NCBI GenBank assembly: GCA_047602475.1
Contig: JASGHE010000002.1
Coordinates: forward strand, 1,736,001-1,800,000
Length of the DNA: 64,000 bases
From: JAEUIE01 sp047602475
GTDB lineage: Bacteria > Planctomycetota > Planctomycetia > Gemmatales > HRBIN36
Reading direction: 5' to 3'
The translations under genes and the position numbers were made by a program. Position 1 is the stretch's first letter; each line of letters begins with the position of its first letter. Positions 33,573 to 41,549 of this stretch are shown here, in pieces. The notes below the pieces were generated by a model that did not search any database, had not been told where the DNA came from, and was given only the letters and a program-made list of their open reading frames with translations.

Positions 33573-33666
33573 GTGCCACGGAACTGATATACCATCTCTT
33601 CCGTGCTGAACGTGCCATCGCCCTGATGATTCCACGGAAAAGTCGAGTTCGACATTTTCGTGGCAC
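33573..33666. repeat. Family G double-hairpin repeat, copy 2
   Basis: GTGCCACGGAA...TTTCGTGGCAC ends. The left hairpin is degenerate (GATATACCATC) and the right is GTCG-AGTT-CGAC. Spacer AACGTGCCATCGC. Flanks match copy 1 from GGTGCCC upstream through TTGATTCAGGG downstream. Confidence 0.85.
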
Positions 33667-33690
33667 AGCTTGATTCAGGGTACATGACTG

Positions 33691-33786
33691 GCCGAACAAA
33701 CCGTTGCACCTGACCGGGCCAGCGTTACAATGGCGAGGGACTTTGGGTTCCTTGAGGCTGGTCCGCAAGTAACGCAGTCGTTCGGT
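33691..33786 (+). repeat. attC-like element, copy 2
   Basis: A 96-bp element GCCGAACAA...GTTCGGT with inner CGTTGCACCTGACC pairing imperfectly with GGTCCGCAAGTAACG. It is homologous throughout to 31675-31772 and 41436-41532. The following small gene starts 17 bases downstream. Confidence 0.6.
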
Positions 33787-33803
33787 GGCGGAGGGCGTTC
33801 GCG

Positions 33804-34073
33804 GTGGCAATCCTAATCCAGATCAACCGGATCGCCGACTTCTCCGACGCCGCGGTGTACGAGTTCGGGCCGGCCGAGGGCATAGTCGGTCGTGTGTCGC
33901 TCGATAAGGCGAGTGGCCGGGTAGAGTTGTTCGACATCACCCCAGAGGCGGCCGAGCGGGAGAGGTTCTACCTGCCACGGGTAGCGCAGCGCTGGCCCGG
34001 CACCACGCAGCCGGCGAGTACCCCGAGCGAACCGACTACCGGGTGTAGAGCCGGTGTCCGGATGAAGCACTGA
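33804..34073 (+). CDS. Small conserved hypothetical protein, likely C-terminal frameshift
   Basis: The 89-codon frame opens GTG with AILIQINRIADFSDAAVYEF and GRVSLDKASGRVELFD, a soluble small protein. After LPRVAQ the frame looks non-native (Pro/Thr-rich). One frame away the sequence reads ALARHHAAGEYPERTDYRV and stops at 34048. A single lost G near 33988 would join the two, giving an 81-residue protein. Function unknown. It sits immediately after an attC-like site, as a cassette gene would. Confidence 0.6.
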   Translation: MAILIQINRIADFSDAAVYEFGPAEGIVGRVSLDKASGRVELFDITPEAAERERFYLPRVAQRWPGTTQPASTPSEPTTGCRAGVRMKH

Positions 34074-34083
34074 AGTCGTAGCA

Positions 34084-34183
34084 GTGGCAGTGGTATCCGG
34101 TACTCCGGATGACCCTGCTTAACGAGCTGAGACTTTGCCTTCGCCAGCAGGGTCATGCTTGAGTACAAGCATAACCCTGCCAC
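34084..34183. repeat. Family D double-hairpin repeat, copy 1
   Basis: GTGGCAGTGGT...ATAACCCTGCCAC ends. Left hairpin ATCCGG-TACT-CCGGAT, right hairpin ATGCTTG-AGTA-CAAGCAT. Other copies are at 55166-55263 and 60632-60732. Confidence 0.88.
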
Positions 34184-34311
34184 CTCTCACACGAGAGCAA
34201 GGTGCCCGAAAGAGTGATGAGAAGGTGGTGCTACGGGTTTAAGCGGCATACCATGCACTTGGGCAGATATCAAGCAAGTCGAACGGCGCAAAGTTGTTTC
34301 CTGGAGGCATT

Positions 34312-34779
34312 ATGGCCAAGCAATGGCGTATCCGGTTCAAGAGGCAGGTTCAGGGTTATGACGCTGATGAGGATGAAAATTATCCGGCGATCGGGCGGGC
34401 GGTTCCGCACCTCGACTTACTGGCCAACGTCCAGGGCTGGAAGCCGTTGAGTCAATTCGTGAGTGAGGATCCGGAGGCGGCCATCGACTTACTGGACGAT
34501 GAGGAAGAGATTGAGGAACTTCTCGGCTATCTTCCCGACGACGATGATTTGATGAAGGCGCTCAAGAAGAAGCTGGGTAAAGTACGTTGGTACAAGCCGG
34601 AAGAAGCCCTGCCCACTGTTCAGCAGTTGTGCGATGCGATTGAAGAGATGCCACGGCGTCTCTCTTACAGTCCGCAGAACACCGCGCGGGTCGTGAAGGA
34701 ACTGAAAGTGCTGAGGCAGACCCTGGAGCGTCTCAAGGAAAAAGGGGTTCCCTTTCGGTTCTATCATGAGTTTGGTTAG
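34312..34779 (+). CDS. Acidic hypothetical protein
   Basis: A 155-residue soluble protein. It has a basic N terminus (AKQWRIRFKRQ), an acidic middle (DLLDDEEEIEELLGYLPDDD, about residues 60-80) and an amphipathic Lys/Leu-rich C-terminal helix (KELKVLRQTLERLKEKG). ATG 34312 follows CTGGAGG 5 bases upstream. No known domain. A partial family G-like fragment (about 34202-34255) lies just upstream of it. Confidence 0.65.
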   Translation: MAKQWRIRFKRQVQGYDADEDENYPAIGRAVPHLDLLANVQGWKPLSQFVSEDPEAAIDLLDDEEEIEELLGYLPDDDDLMKALKKKLGKVRWYKPEEALPTVQQLCDAIEEMPRRLSYSPQNTARVVKELKVLRQTLERLKEKGVPFRFYHEFG

Positions 34780-35089
34780 CAACAGTGTCAAGTAGAGTGG
34801 GTCGGCGCGGAGTACCGCTTGACACACCCTGCATACTTTAACGCACGGGCGAAGATCATTGGTTACTGTGACATGAATGTGTCACCGCGAGGTTCTCCCC
34901 CGGCTTGAAGAGCCGGGGGCTAAATGGGACGTTGGGCTTCCACTTATGACGAAGGCATGAGCGGGTTCGGTTCTTGATTCTCAATGATTTTCTTGCGGTC
35001 GCGCTTGGCTCGTGGTCCAATCGATGGGTCGGTTTTGTAAGTTTCGCTTCTCCAGATCAACCTTTGTTACCTTCTCGGAGATCAGCTGG

Positions 35090-36979
35090 ATGTTCCTCAG
35101 TCGTTTCGCACCCGCTTGGTTCGCCAAGTCTTCCTCCGTGCCCAGTCGTAAACCTACTCCCGTTCCTCGCCGTCGGCTGGAGATTGAAGACCTGGAGGGG
35201 CGGAACCTGATGGCGGCGGGGCCTTTCGATTCGCCGCAGTTTGTCGAGAACATGACTCGACTGCTCGCGGACAACGGCGTGCCGCTGGCCTCCATCGCGC
35301 TGATGCGGAACAACCAGACCTACACCTGGGATAACTCGGATACCATTGACGATACGGCGGTCTTCCGTCTGGGCAGCGTTTCCAAGTCGTTCTGCGCTGC
35401 TGTCGTGATGAAGCTGGTGCAAGACAAACTGCTCAATCTTGATGATTCCTTTCTCCGCGTGCTTGGCTTCGTGCCCAACCAGATCATCTCCGGGTTCTCG
35501 CCGCAGGATGGCGTGACGCCGGTCGGGGCAGCGCTGCCGGCGGCGCTGTTCAAAATCACCGTCCGCCAACTGCTCGGCATGACCAGCGGCTTGCCGATGA
35601 ACGTGCCCGTGGAGAGCGTCAGCTTCCCGAATTTGCCGGCGTCGGAAAAGCTCAGTCAGACGATCTACACGCCCGGTAGTTATGCGTCTTTGACCTTCGC
35701 CCATAAGCCGCCCTACACGTCGGGGCCGGCTGATGTGGAAGAGCAGATGCGATACTACCTCTATCAGGTCTCCCGCGAGTTCGCCATCAACCCCGTCGTC
35801 TACGACAAGGCGGACGGGGTGGCCAAGCAAGCTGCGAACGATGTGATCCTGCTCAAGCCCGGTCGCTTCTACGTCTACAACGATACCGACTACGCGCTTC
35901 TCGGCTGGTTGGCGGAGACCGTGGCGATGCGGGCGTACGGCGATAACTATGCTGAATACCTGCAGGAGAAGGTGCTGGCGCCGATGGGCATCTCGGCCCC
36001 CACGGCGAACCCGGCGACGAACGCCATGGTCGGTATCGGCCACACCCGCGAGAATGAGGCCTACCCCACGGAAGTCGTCTACCACACTTATCCCAACGAA
36101 GTGCCGGGGATCAGCATCTTCCCTGATCCGGCCAAGACCACGGCTCCCTACTATCCGACGAAGCCGAACGGCGATCCGGTTCTGCTGCCCGAACCGTACG
36201 GCGGAGCCTTCTTCCTCGAAAGCCATTTCGGCGAAGGCGGACTGGTGGCCACGCCGACGGCGCTGGTGAAGTTCTTCGACAGCCTGTCCGATTCGCTGGC
36301 TGGCCAAGTCGGTGGGCCGCTGTCGAAGACGAGCGTGAAGCAGATGGTCGTTCAGCCCAGTGGCCCGGCCGGGCATGCTATCAACAACACGGGATGGTTC
36401 GGCCTGGGCTTCGCTGTCTTCCCCAAACAGCAGACCTACAACGGCGGCATCGACTGGTTTAAGGGTGGCGACCTTCCCGGCAACTCAAGCCTGCTCTACC
36501 ACTATCACGACGGCACTACCTGGGCGGCTACGTTCAACATCAAGGTGCTGGGCGACGCGAAGTTCGCCGAGTCGACTTTCGCCATGCAGTTCCGCGCGCT
36601 GATCGACGCAGCGGTTTACGGGCCACGCACCGTCAGCATTGTGCAAGGGTCGAATCAGATGGCGGCTGTCGGCCGGACCTTCGCCCGTGCCCTGGTGGTG
36701 CAGGTGACCGACTACTTCGGCAAGGCGGTGACGGGAGCCCAAGTAACCTTCACAGCACCGGTCGTGGCACCCACTGCCACGTTTGGGCAGTTCCCCACGG
36801 CGGTGGTCTTCACCAACTGCCGAGGCCTGGCGATAGCACCCAAGCTGCGAGCCGGTTCCACGCAGGGCACCTTCACTGTGACCGCGTCCGCACTGTTCCT
36901 GTTCCCGCAAAAGCCTTCGCCGTTCAGTTATGTCTTCGCCAGCGTGACCGATGCGGCGTTCAGCTTGAAGGTGGTGTAG
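35090..36979 (+). CDS. Exported beta-lactamase-family serine hydrolase with C-terminal Ig-like domain
   Basis: The 629-residue protein has a planctomycete LEPR-XLL-like leader (RRRLEIEDLEGRNLMA, about residues 25-40). A beta-lactamase/class C penicillin-binding fold follows, with the catalytic SxxK in LGSVSKSFCAAV. A Tyr-Asn segment (YVYNDTDYALLGWLAE) matches the usual YxN region, and a KGGDLPG segment resembles the third KTG-type motif. The last about 110 residues look like a bacterial Ig-like (Big) domain (VVQVTDYFGKAVTGAQVTFT). Likely a cell-surface esterase or peptidase; substrate unknown. ATG 35090 with GGAG 9 bases upstream is preferred to 35012. Confidence 0.85.
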   Translation: MFLSRFAPAWFAKSSSVPSRKPTPVPRRRLEIEDLEGRNLMAAGPFDSPQFVENMTRLLADNGVPLASIALMRNNQTYTWDNSDTIDDTAVFRLGSVSKSFCAAVVMKLVQDKLLNLDDSFLRVLGFVPNQIISGFSPQDGVTPVGAALPAALFKITVRQLLGMTSGLPMNVPVESVSFPNLPASEKLSQTIYTPGSYASLTFAHKPPYTSGPADVEEQMRYYLYQVSREFAINPVVYDKADGVAKQAANDVILLKPGRFYVYNDTDYALLGWLAETVAMRAYGDNYAEYLQEKVLAPMGISAPTANPATNAMVGIGHTRENEAYPTEVVYHTYPNEVPGISIFPDPAKTTAPYYPTKPNGDPVLLPEPYGGAFFLESHFGEGGLVATPTALVKFFDSLSDSLAGQVGGPLSKTSVKQMVVQPSGPAGHAINNTGWFGLGFAVFPKQQTYNGGIDWFKGGDLPGNSSLLYHYHDGTTWAATFNIKVLGDAKFAESTFAMQFRALIDAAVYGPRTVSIVQGSNQMAAVGRTFARALVVQVTDYFGKAVTGAQVTFTAPVVAPTATFGQFPTAVVFTNCRGLAIAPKLRAGSTQGTFTVTASALFLFPQKPSPFSYVFASVTDAAFSLKVV

Positions 36980-37046
36980 TTCTTCGTCGAAACTGAGTTG
37001 TCTTGGTCAGCATATTCGGTCTGACGTATATCGAAGAGGAATGTCA

Positions 37047-37406
37047 ATGTCGCTTGTTAACGTGTTCCGAGCATTCGAGTGCGACCGGTTAAGGCAAATC
37101 GGTCTGTCAATCGAACAAGTTCAACGCCTATGTCCTGAAGCAAACAGCCCTGGATGGGAGATCAGGTGCGAAGAAGTATTGCTACCAGATGCCCAGGGTG
37201 AGGTTCATGATTGGGGAGGTGGCTTACTGCATGTTCATTGGAAATGCCCGCTTTGTCAACAAGAACACATCTCTGATTATCATCCGCATGCTGACAGTAA
37301 TCCAGTCTTATGGTTTTGCGAGCGAAGCAGAACGAATGAGATGTGTTTGGTACACTGGAGGCATATAGATGCCGAGTCCCGCTCTGTAGCAGACGGAGGG
37401 ACATAG
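37047..37406 (+). CDS. Hypothetical protein with possible zinc ribbon
   Basis: A 119-residue soluble protein. The C-terminal half contains HVHWKCPLCQQEHISDYHPH and VLWFCERSRTNEMCLVHW, Cys/His pairs that could bind one zinc ion. The N-terminal half is helical (RAFECDRLRQIGLSIEQVQR). AGAGGA lies 6 bases before the ATG at 37047; an ATG 6 bases earlier is less well placed. Not recognised further. Confidence 0.6.
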   Translation: MSLVNVFRAFECDRLRQIGLSIEQVQRLCPEANSPGWEIRCEEVLLPDAQGEVHDWGGGLLHVHWKCPLCQQEHISDYHPHADSNPVLWFCERSRTNEMCLVHWRHIDAESRSVADGGT

Positions 37407-37465
37407 CACTCTGCCGGCCTGACGCCATATAAAGAGTTGAACGGATACACCAAGGGGTACACGGC

Positions 37466-37828
37466 ATGAAGAACACGAGCGATCACGATGAACGAATCGC
37501 CAAAATGACATTCTCGTCGGTATATCCTCACTATGTGGCGAAGGTCGAGAAGAAGGGCCGCACTCAAGAAGAACTCCATCAAGTAATCAAATGGCTGACC
37601 GGGTTCAATGAGAAGAAGCTGCAACAACTCATCAAAGCGAAAGTGACTTTTGAACAGTTCTTTGAACAAGCGAAGTTGAACCCGAATGCCCACCTGATTA
37701 CGGGCGTCATCTGCGGATATCGGGTGGAAGAGATTGAGAATCGGCTAACGCAGCAGGCGAGATATCTGGACAAGTTAGTCGACGAATTAGCGAAAGGACT
37801 GCGCGATGGAGAAGATATTGCGTGCTGA
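37466..37828 (+). CDS. DUF2200 family protein
   Basis: A 120-residue protein matching the DUF2200 pattern: DERIAKMTFSSVYPHYVAKV, then GRTQEELHQVIKWLTGF, and LNPNAHLITGVICGYRVEEI. The family is widespread but uncharacterised, cytoplasmic and mostly helical. Length is normal. AAGGGG about 10 bases before the ATG supports the start. It is followed on the same strand by the VOC protein 42 bases on. Confidence 0.9.
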   Translation: MKNTSDHDERIAKMTFSSVYPHYVAKVEKKGRTQEELHQVIKWLTGFNEKKLQQLIKAKVTFEQFFEQAKLNPNAHLITGVICGYRVEEIENRLTQQARYLDKLVDELAKGLRDGEDIAC

Positions 37829-37870
37829 GTGAGGTGAGATGACACGAAAGCAGCAAGCCAAGGAGCCAGC

Positions 37871-38419
37871 ATGTCGGTCAAGCGTATGGACAACGTCGGT
37901 ATCGTGGTGGAAGACCTGGATGCGACTATTGCGTTCTTCACTGAACTGGGTCTCGAACTGGAGGGGCGTGCGCCCATTGAAGGAGAATGGGCTGAGGGCG
38001 TTACTGGGTTGCGTAGCATGCGGGTCGAGATTGCCATGATGCGTACGCCGGATGGTCACAGCCGGTTGGAGTTGTCGCGGTTCCTGGCACCGGCTGTGGT
38101 TGCTGATCACCGCCATGCCCCGGTGAATTCTCTCGGTTATCTTCGTGTTATGTTTACGGTGGAGGACATCGACGATACACTCGCCCGTCTCGCCAAGCAT
38201 GGCGCGGAAGTCGTCGATCAAGTGGTTCAGTACCGAGATGTCTATCGGCTCTGCTATATCCGGGGGCCGGAGGGGATTCTTATTGGGCTGTGCAAGAGCT
38301 GGGGAAGCAGGCTACACGATGAGCAGTTGCGACAGGAGGAGTTCCGAGAATACGCACCCTTTCTAAGGGGTGTTGATTACGGCATATCACTATGTTCGAC
38401 GTCACTACTGGCACACTGA
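37871..38419 (+). CDS. VOC family (glyoxalase-like) protein, probable C-terminal frameshift
   Basis: A vicinal-oxygen-chelate protein with paired beta-alpha-beta-beta-beta modules: RMDNVGIVVEDLDATIAFFT, HSRLELSRFL, then LRVMFTVEDIDDTLARLAKHG and YIRGPEGILIGL at the end of the fold. Members are metalloenzymes or resistance proteins. VOC proteins normally end soon after GILIGL; here 43 more codons follow. One frame away the sequence reads ELGKQATR and stops at 38322, so a missing base near 38297 probably extends the frame. GGAG precedes the ATG. Confidence 0.85.
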   Translation: MSVKRMDNVGIVVEDLDATIAFFTELGLELEGRAPIEGEWAEGVTGLRSMRVEIAMMRTPDGHSRLELSRFLAPAVVADHRHAPVNSLGYLRVMFTVEDIDDTLARLAKHGAEVVDQVVQYRDVYRLCYIRGPEGILIGLCKSWGSRLHDEQLRQEEFREYAPFLRGVDYGISLCSTSLLAH

Positions 38420-38826
38420 CCTTTGAGCATCCGCCTGTGAGCATCAAGCCTTCGCTCACGCGGGATGAGTTTCTCGCCGGCCCGCTGGCGGTTGGGGCAC
38501 AGACGCATGTCGGTAACGAACCCTATCACTCGTGGAAGCTCGGCCAGCCGTTCCGCTCATCGGGCCTTGATCTGCTCGTGGTGCTCTGGTTCCATCATCA
38601 GCGGCTCACGATGGTGAGCCTGATGGACGCCAACCCACGCTTTGGCGTCAGTTGGGACGATTACTCGCTCGACAAAGAGTTGGCTCGCAAGGCAAGTCAC
38701 GACGCCTGGCTGTTGCGGTCGCTTCCGCCGGAGCGGGAGTACCCGTGGGGAAACGTCTGGTCGGGATATGATGACAAAGGGGGATTCAGTAGCATTGTGG
38801 TGCGGTATGGGTGTGCGGGGAATTGA
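38392..38826 (+). CDS. Hypothetical protein
   Basis: A 144-residue soluble protein with conserved-looking Trp-rich segments (EPYHSWKLGQPFRSSGLDL, LVVLWFHHQRLTMVSLMD, DEREYPWGNVW-like end). It contains HDAWLLRSLPPEREYPWG and ends in a Gly-rich tail. No known family, signal peptide or membrane helix. Its start overlaps the extended end of the VOC frame but not the corrected end, which supports the frameshift there. Function unknown. Confidence 0.65.
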   Translation: MFDVTTGTLTFEHPPVSIKPSLTRDEFLAGPLAVGAQTHVGNEPYHSWKLGQPFRSSGLDLLVVLWFHHQRLTMVSLMDANPRFGVSWDDYSLDKELARKASHDAWLLRSLPPEREYPWGNVWSGYDDKGGFSSIVVRYGCAGN

Positions 38827-38838
38827 TTTGGAGGTTTC

Positions 38839-38868
38839 CACTGCTCTGCGAGTACACAGAGCAGTGCC
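38839..38868. repeat. Solo AGTA-loop hairpin (half element)
   Basis: CACTGCTCTG-x-G, the loop AGTA, then the complementary CAGAGCAGTG, followed by CCACG. It has the same design as the right hairpin of families A, D and G but with no left partner. Confidence 0.65.
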
Positions 38869-38920
38869 ACGATTTCGCGAATAGATGTGACGATTGTCTG
38901 ACTGCAAGGAGATTAATCCG

Positions 38921-39802
38921 ATGCTTCGAGTCATGTCGCTTGCTTTGATGATACTGGTGGGCATAACGGCCCCTATTCACTCACAGCCGACCGATCCGCC
39001 GAAGGGCCTGCGGGTGTATTATGCTTCGCACAGTGGGATGTGGTTTGTGCCAGAGCCGCTGGGGGAGTTGGCAGAGGCGGCGAAGGTAAAAGGGCATCAA
39101 TTTGTGGGGCTTCAGAAGATCGGCGCGTCCAGGACTCTACAGCACTGGAACCTGGCTGAGGACAAGAACCAGGCGAAGAAGGCTCTGAAGACTGGGCAAG
39201 TGGATGTGTTCGTGATGTCGCCGATCCAGTTCCCTGATGAGGGTGTCGAGAACTTCGTCAAGCTCGGGCTGCAGCACAACCCGAAGATGCGTTTCCTGGT
39301 CCAGATCACCTGGGGCGGCGGCGACATCGACAACCAGGACTTCCCCAAGGGTGCGTTCGGCTTCGTCAATCGCGAAAAGACGCTGGACCAGCTTGCGCAA
39401 CTCTACGCGCGCAACATCAAGGCGGCTGAGGCCCAGGCCGACGCCATCGACCAGAAGTATGGCGGGGGCAAGAAGGTGCTGTTTCTGGTGCCCAGCGCCC
39501 AGGCTCTGGTGGCACTGCGGACAAGGATTGCCCGCCAGGAGGTGCCCGGCCTGACCAAACAAGGGGAACTGTTCACCGACGCGCTGAGCCACCCGTCGGC
39601 CCCGCTGGAGGCGCTCAACACCTACCTGCACTACGCAGTGCTGTACGACCGCAGTCCGGTTGGCCTGCCCATGCTCGGTCTCTTGAAACAGGCCAAGCGT
39701 CCAGCGTGGGACGAGAAGTTCAACCGTTCCCTACAGGAACTTGCATGGGAGACGGCGGGGAAGTACCCGTACAGTGGTGTTACTGAGATGACGAAGAAGT
39801 AG
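38921..39802 (+). CDS. Exported hypothetical protein, SGNH-like
   Basis: A 293-residue secreted protein with a signal peptide (residues 1-23, ending IHSQ). The body begins RVYYASHSGMWFVPEPLGEL and continues with KIGASRTLQHWN, VDVFVMSPIQFPDEGVENFV and VLFLVPSAQALVALR. The order (short strand with Ser, later Asn/Asp segments) recalls SGNH/GDSL hydrolases, and planctomycete genomes have many such exported proteins, but the catalytic triad is not convincing. AAGGAGA lies 8 bases before ATG 38921, fixing the start. Monocistronic, convergent with the PEP-CTERM gene. Confidence 0.7.
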   Translation: MLRVMSLALMILVGITAPIHSQPTDPPKGLRVYYASHSGMWFVPEPLGELAEAAKVKGHQFVGLQKIGASRTLQHWNLAEDKNQAKKALKTGQVDVFVMSPIQFPDEGVENFVKLGLQHNPKMRFLVQITWGGGDIDNQDFPKGAFGFVNREKTLDQLAQLYARNIKAAEAQADAIDQKYGGGKKVLFLVPSAQALVALRTRIARQEVPGLTKQGELFTDALSHPSAPLEALNTYLHYAVLYDRSPVGLPMLGLLKQAKRPAWDEKFNRSLQELAWETAGKYPYSGVTEMTKK

Positions 39803-39845
39803 GGCGGGGGGCCGCGCCATTCAATCTAAAGGCGTTCTGCGCGGC

Positions 39846-40610
39846 TTACCGCCGACGTTGCTGCCGTCGTCGTCGGGCCAGCTTCCATGTGGCGGCCCCG
39901 CCCAGCGAGAGGCTGACGAGCGCGACCGTCGTCGGCTCAGGAACAGCCGTCGTGATGAAATTCGTCACCAGAGCGTTGGCATTGGGGGTGGTGACTGTTG
40001 TCGCTGTGGAACCCGCTGCAAAGCGTGCGGAGAAATCCACGCCCCAGCCATTGCCGGGACCATTCGCCGATGCCATAGCGTCAAAAGGAGATTGGGTGGC
40101 GGCACCGGTTTGCTGAGCCATCCGCAGTTCCAACGTCAGGTCGCCACCGGAGTAGAGGTAAGGCGCGGAGAAGTTCAAGGTTGGCCCGAAGGCGTTAGGC
40201 GAAGTACCGAAGGTATAACTACCTGCCGGAATGGTGAGGGCGCCGCTTCGAACCTGGGTGCTGGTACTAGTGAAGTTACTGGCGAAGGTGGTACTGGCGG
40301 ATCCCGGTGCCACCCCTGGGCCGACAAAGATATCGAATGAGGCGTAATTGGCGTCGGCGGGGGGCCATGCGGCAGCTCCCGGTCCATTGAGCCGCCATTG
40401 CACCCCGTTGATTTGCTGCCCGACCAGTCCGGTCAACTGGTTGGCGGCGATCGATAACTGATAGGTCCGGCCTGCAACGGCGGTGGTGGTCAGGGAGAAA
40501 GTGCCGTCACCTTCCACGCCTGCCGAACTATTCGGCACGACGACGTCGGCGCGGGCAGTGCCAACCGTGAGCAAGGCGAGGACAATGGCGGTGCGGATGG
40601 ATCGTGTCAT
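39846..40610 (-). CDS. PEP-CTERM sorting-domain exported protein
   Basis: A 254-residue protein: signal peptide (residues 1-21, ending TARAD), a Ser/Thr/Gly-rich beta body, and a PEP-CTERM tail. The tail reads VPEPTTVALVSLSLGG, then a hydrophobic stretch and the basic stop LARRRRQQRRR. The low-complexity body gives no enzymatic clue. The ATG at 40610 with AGAGA upstream on the minus strand is preferred; the longer frame to 40859 runs through a family I repeat and is rejected. Confidence 0.85.
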   Translation of the reverse strand: MTRSIRTAIVLALLTVGTARADVVVPNSSAGVEGDGTFSLTTTAVAGRTYQLSIAANQLTGLVGQQINGVQWRLNGPGAAAWPPADANYASFDIFVGPGVAPGSASTTFASNFTSTSTQVRSGALTIPAGSYTFGTSPNAFGPTLNFSAPYLYSGGDLTLELRMAQQTGAATQSPFDAMASANGPGNGWGVDFSARFAAGSTATTVTTPNANALVTNFITTAVPEPTTVALVSLSLGGAATWKLARRRRQQRRR

Positions 40611-40711
40611 GGAGTTCTCTTTTGACGTGGTCAGGCAGTCCGTCGAGGCACGAGATTGTAATTCATCACGAGTGGGATGCAACAGAATTCCCAAGTTTCG
40701 TTGTTGATTCG

Positions 40712-40815
40712 GTCTGGTGCCAAGGCTTGGCCGTACTCGGCCTGACCCTGCTTCGGTGGTACGATAAGGTTTCTGAGGAGCACGGTTAGCGTGACTACAC
40801 GCCAACCATGGCCCC
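40712..40815. repeat. Family I repeat, copy 2
   Basis: Matches 30957-31085 (TACTCGGCCTGACC, GGTTTCTGAGGAGCACGG). The right part is GGTTAGCGTG-ACTA-CACGC-AACC. It lies upstream of the PEP-CTERM gene at 39846-40610, on its promoter side. Confidence 0.8.
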
Positions 40816-40908
40816 CCGGCCCTTCTCGAGGCCCTTCCCAGGGACGTTTGTTTCGGCATGTCATTTGCAGTTATTAGCGAGTGGAAATTAACCTTTGGGG
40901 ATTAACTC

Positions 40909-41076
40909 ATGACTCATCTTGTGGAACACGCTTCTGATGAAGTGACTGCCGTGACTCCTGAAAAACGGAAGCTCGTTGTCGATATCGTTGCTGTCTCGTG
41001 TATTGCACTGCTCTTTGTGATTGGCGCCGGCCTGATCAAGAAGATTGCCGACGGGCAGAGTGAGTGTGCAAGATAG
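40909..41076 (+). CDS. Small single-pass membrane protein
   Basis: A 55-residue frame: a charged N terminus (about 22 residues, ending PEKRK), one transmembrane helix (VVDIVAVSCIALLFVIGAGL) and a short polar C terminus. The arrangement is a coherent membrane protein, although there is only a weak ribosome site (GGGG 9 bases upstream). Function unknown; a family H repeat follows it. Confidence 0.5.
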   Translation: MTHLVEHASDEVTAVTPEKRKLVVDIVAVSCIALLFVIGAGLIKKIADGQSECAR

Positions 41077-41091
41077 GTTCGTTTTTTGGGG

Positions 41092-41199
41092 GTTCTGTGT
41101 TGCTATGGTGATGTACGGCAGTTAGCCTGGCGCAAGAGTTGCGCGGCTAGGTGCCTGATTCTGCGCGGGATTTTGCAGAAGGTGATTCTGTGTAATAGT
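41092..41199. repeat. Family H repeat, copy 2
   Basis: Matches 29910-30013 over its length. The hairpin here is TAGCC-TG-GCGCAA-GAG-TTGCGC-GGCTA, a different stem with the same fold. It ends at a GTTTGGC junction (41200-41206) that precedes the first cassette-like gene. Confidence 0.85.
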
Positions 41200-41221
41200 T
41201 GTTTGGCGGAGGACGCAGCGA

Positions 41222-41434
41222 GTGGCGAAGGCCCAGATTATCGTTGAAGTTGATCAGCCCGACGAGGTGCGGGCTCTCGCCATGTGGTTCGAGCGGTGGC
41301 GGGACCGGCTCGCCTCGGTGTCCGACAACACCGGCTGCGGGTGCTGCGTTGATATTTGGGACGTGGAGGGGCCAGCCGAAGCTCTTGCCGAACTGCCGGA
41401 GGCGGTGGTTGCTCATCCCGGCGTGTATGGGTAG
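41222..41434 (+). CDS. Small cassette-like gene, hypothetical
   Basis: A 70-residue soluble protein starting at GTG (AKAQIIVEVDQPDEVRALAM) with an acidic/amphipathic middle and NTGCGCCVDIWDVEG, a Cys cluster. No signal peptide or known family. The stop codon at 41434 is followed within 2 bases by an attC-like element, and its start lies 16 bases after a GTTTGGC junction. This is the layout of an integron gene cassette. Confidence 0.55.
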   Translation: MAKAQIIVEVDQPDEVRALAMWFERWRDRLASVSDNTGCGCCVDIWDVEGPAEALAELPEAVVAHPGVYG

Positions 41435-41435
41435 T

Positions 41436-41532
41436 GCCGAACAAAGCGTTGCATTTGACCGGGCCGACGTTACTATGGGCAAGACTTTTTGTTCCTTGCT
41501 GACAGCAAGACACGTGAACGGAGTTGCTCGGC
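41436..41532 (+). repeat. attC-like element, copy 3
   Basis: A 97-bp element GCCGAACAA...GCTCGGC, inner CGTTGCATTTGACC pairing with CACGTGAACG-type sequence, homologous to copies at 31675 and 33691. It lies directly after the stop of the 41222 gene and 17 bases before the next start. The right core is mutated from GTTCGGC to GCTCGGC. Confidence 0.6.
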
Positions 41533-41549
41533 GATGGAGGGCTTTGGGG

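Noticed and set aside
35057..36376. Antisense frame of 439 codons over the serine hydrolase
   Set aside because: Shadow frame with Arg/His-rich low-complexity sequence and no recognisable domain.
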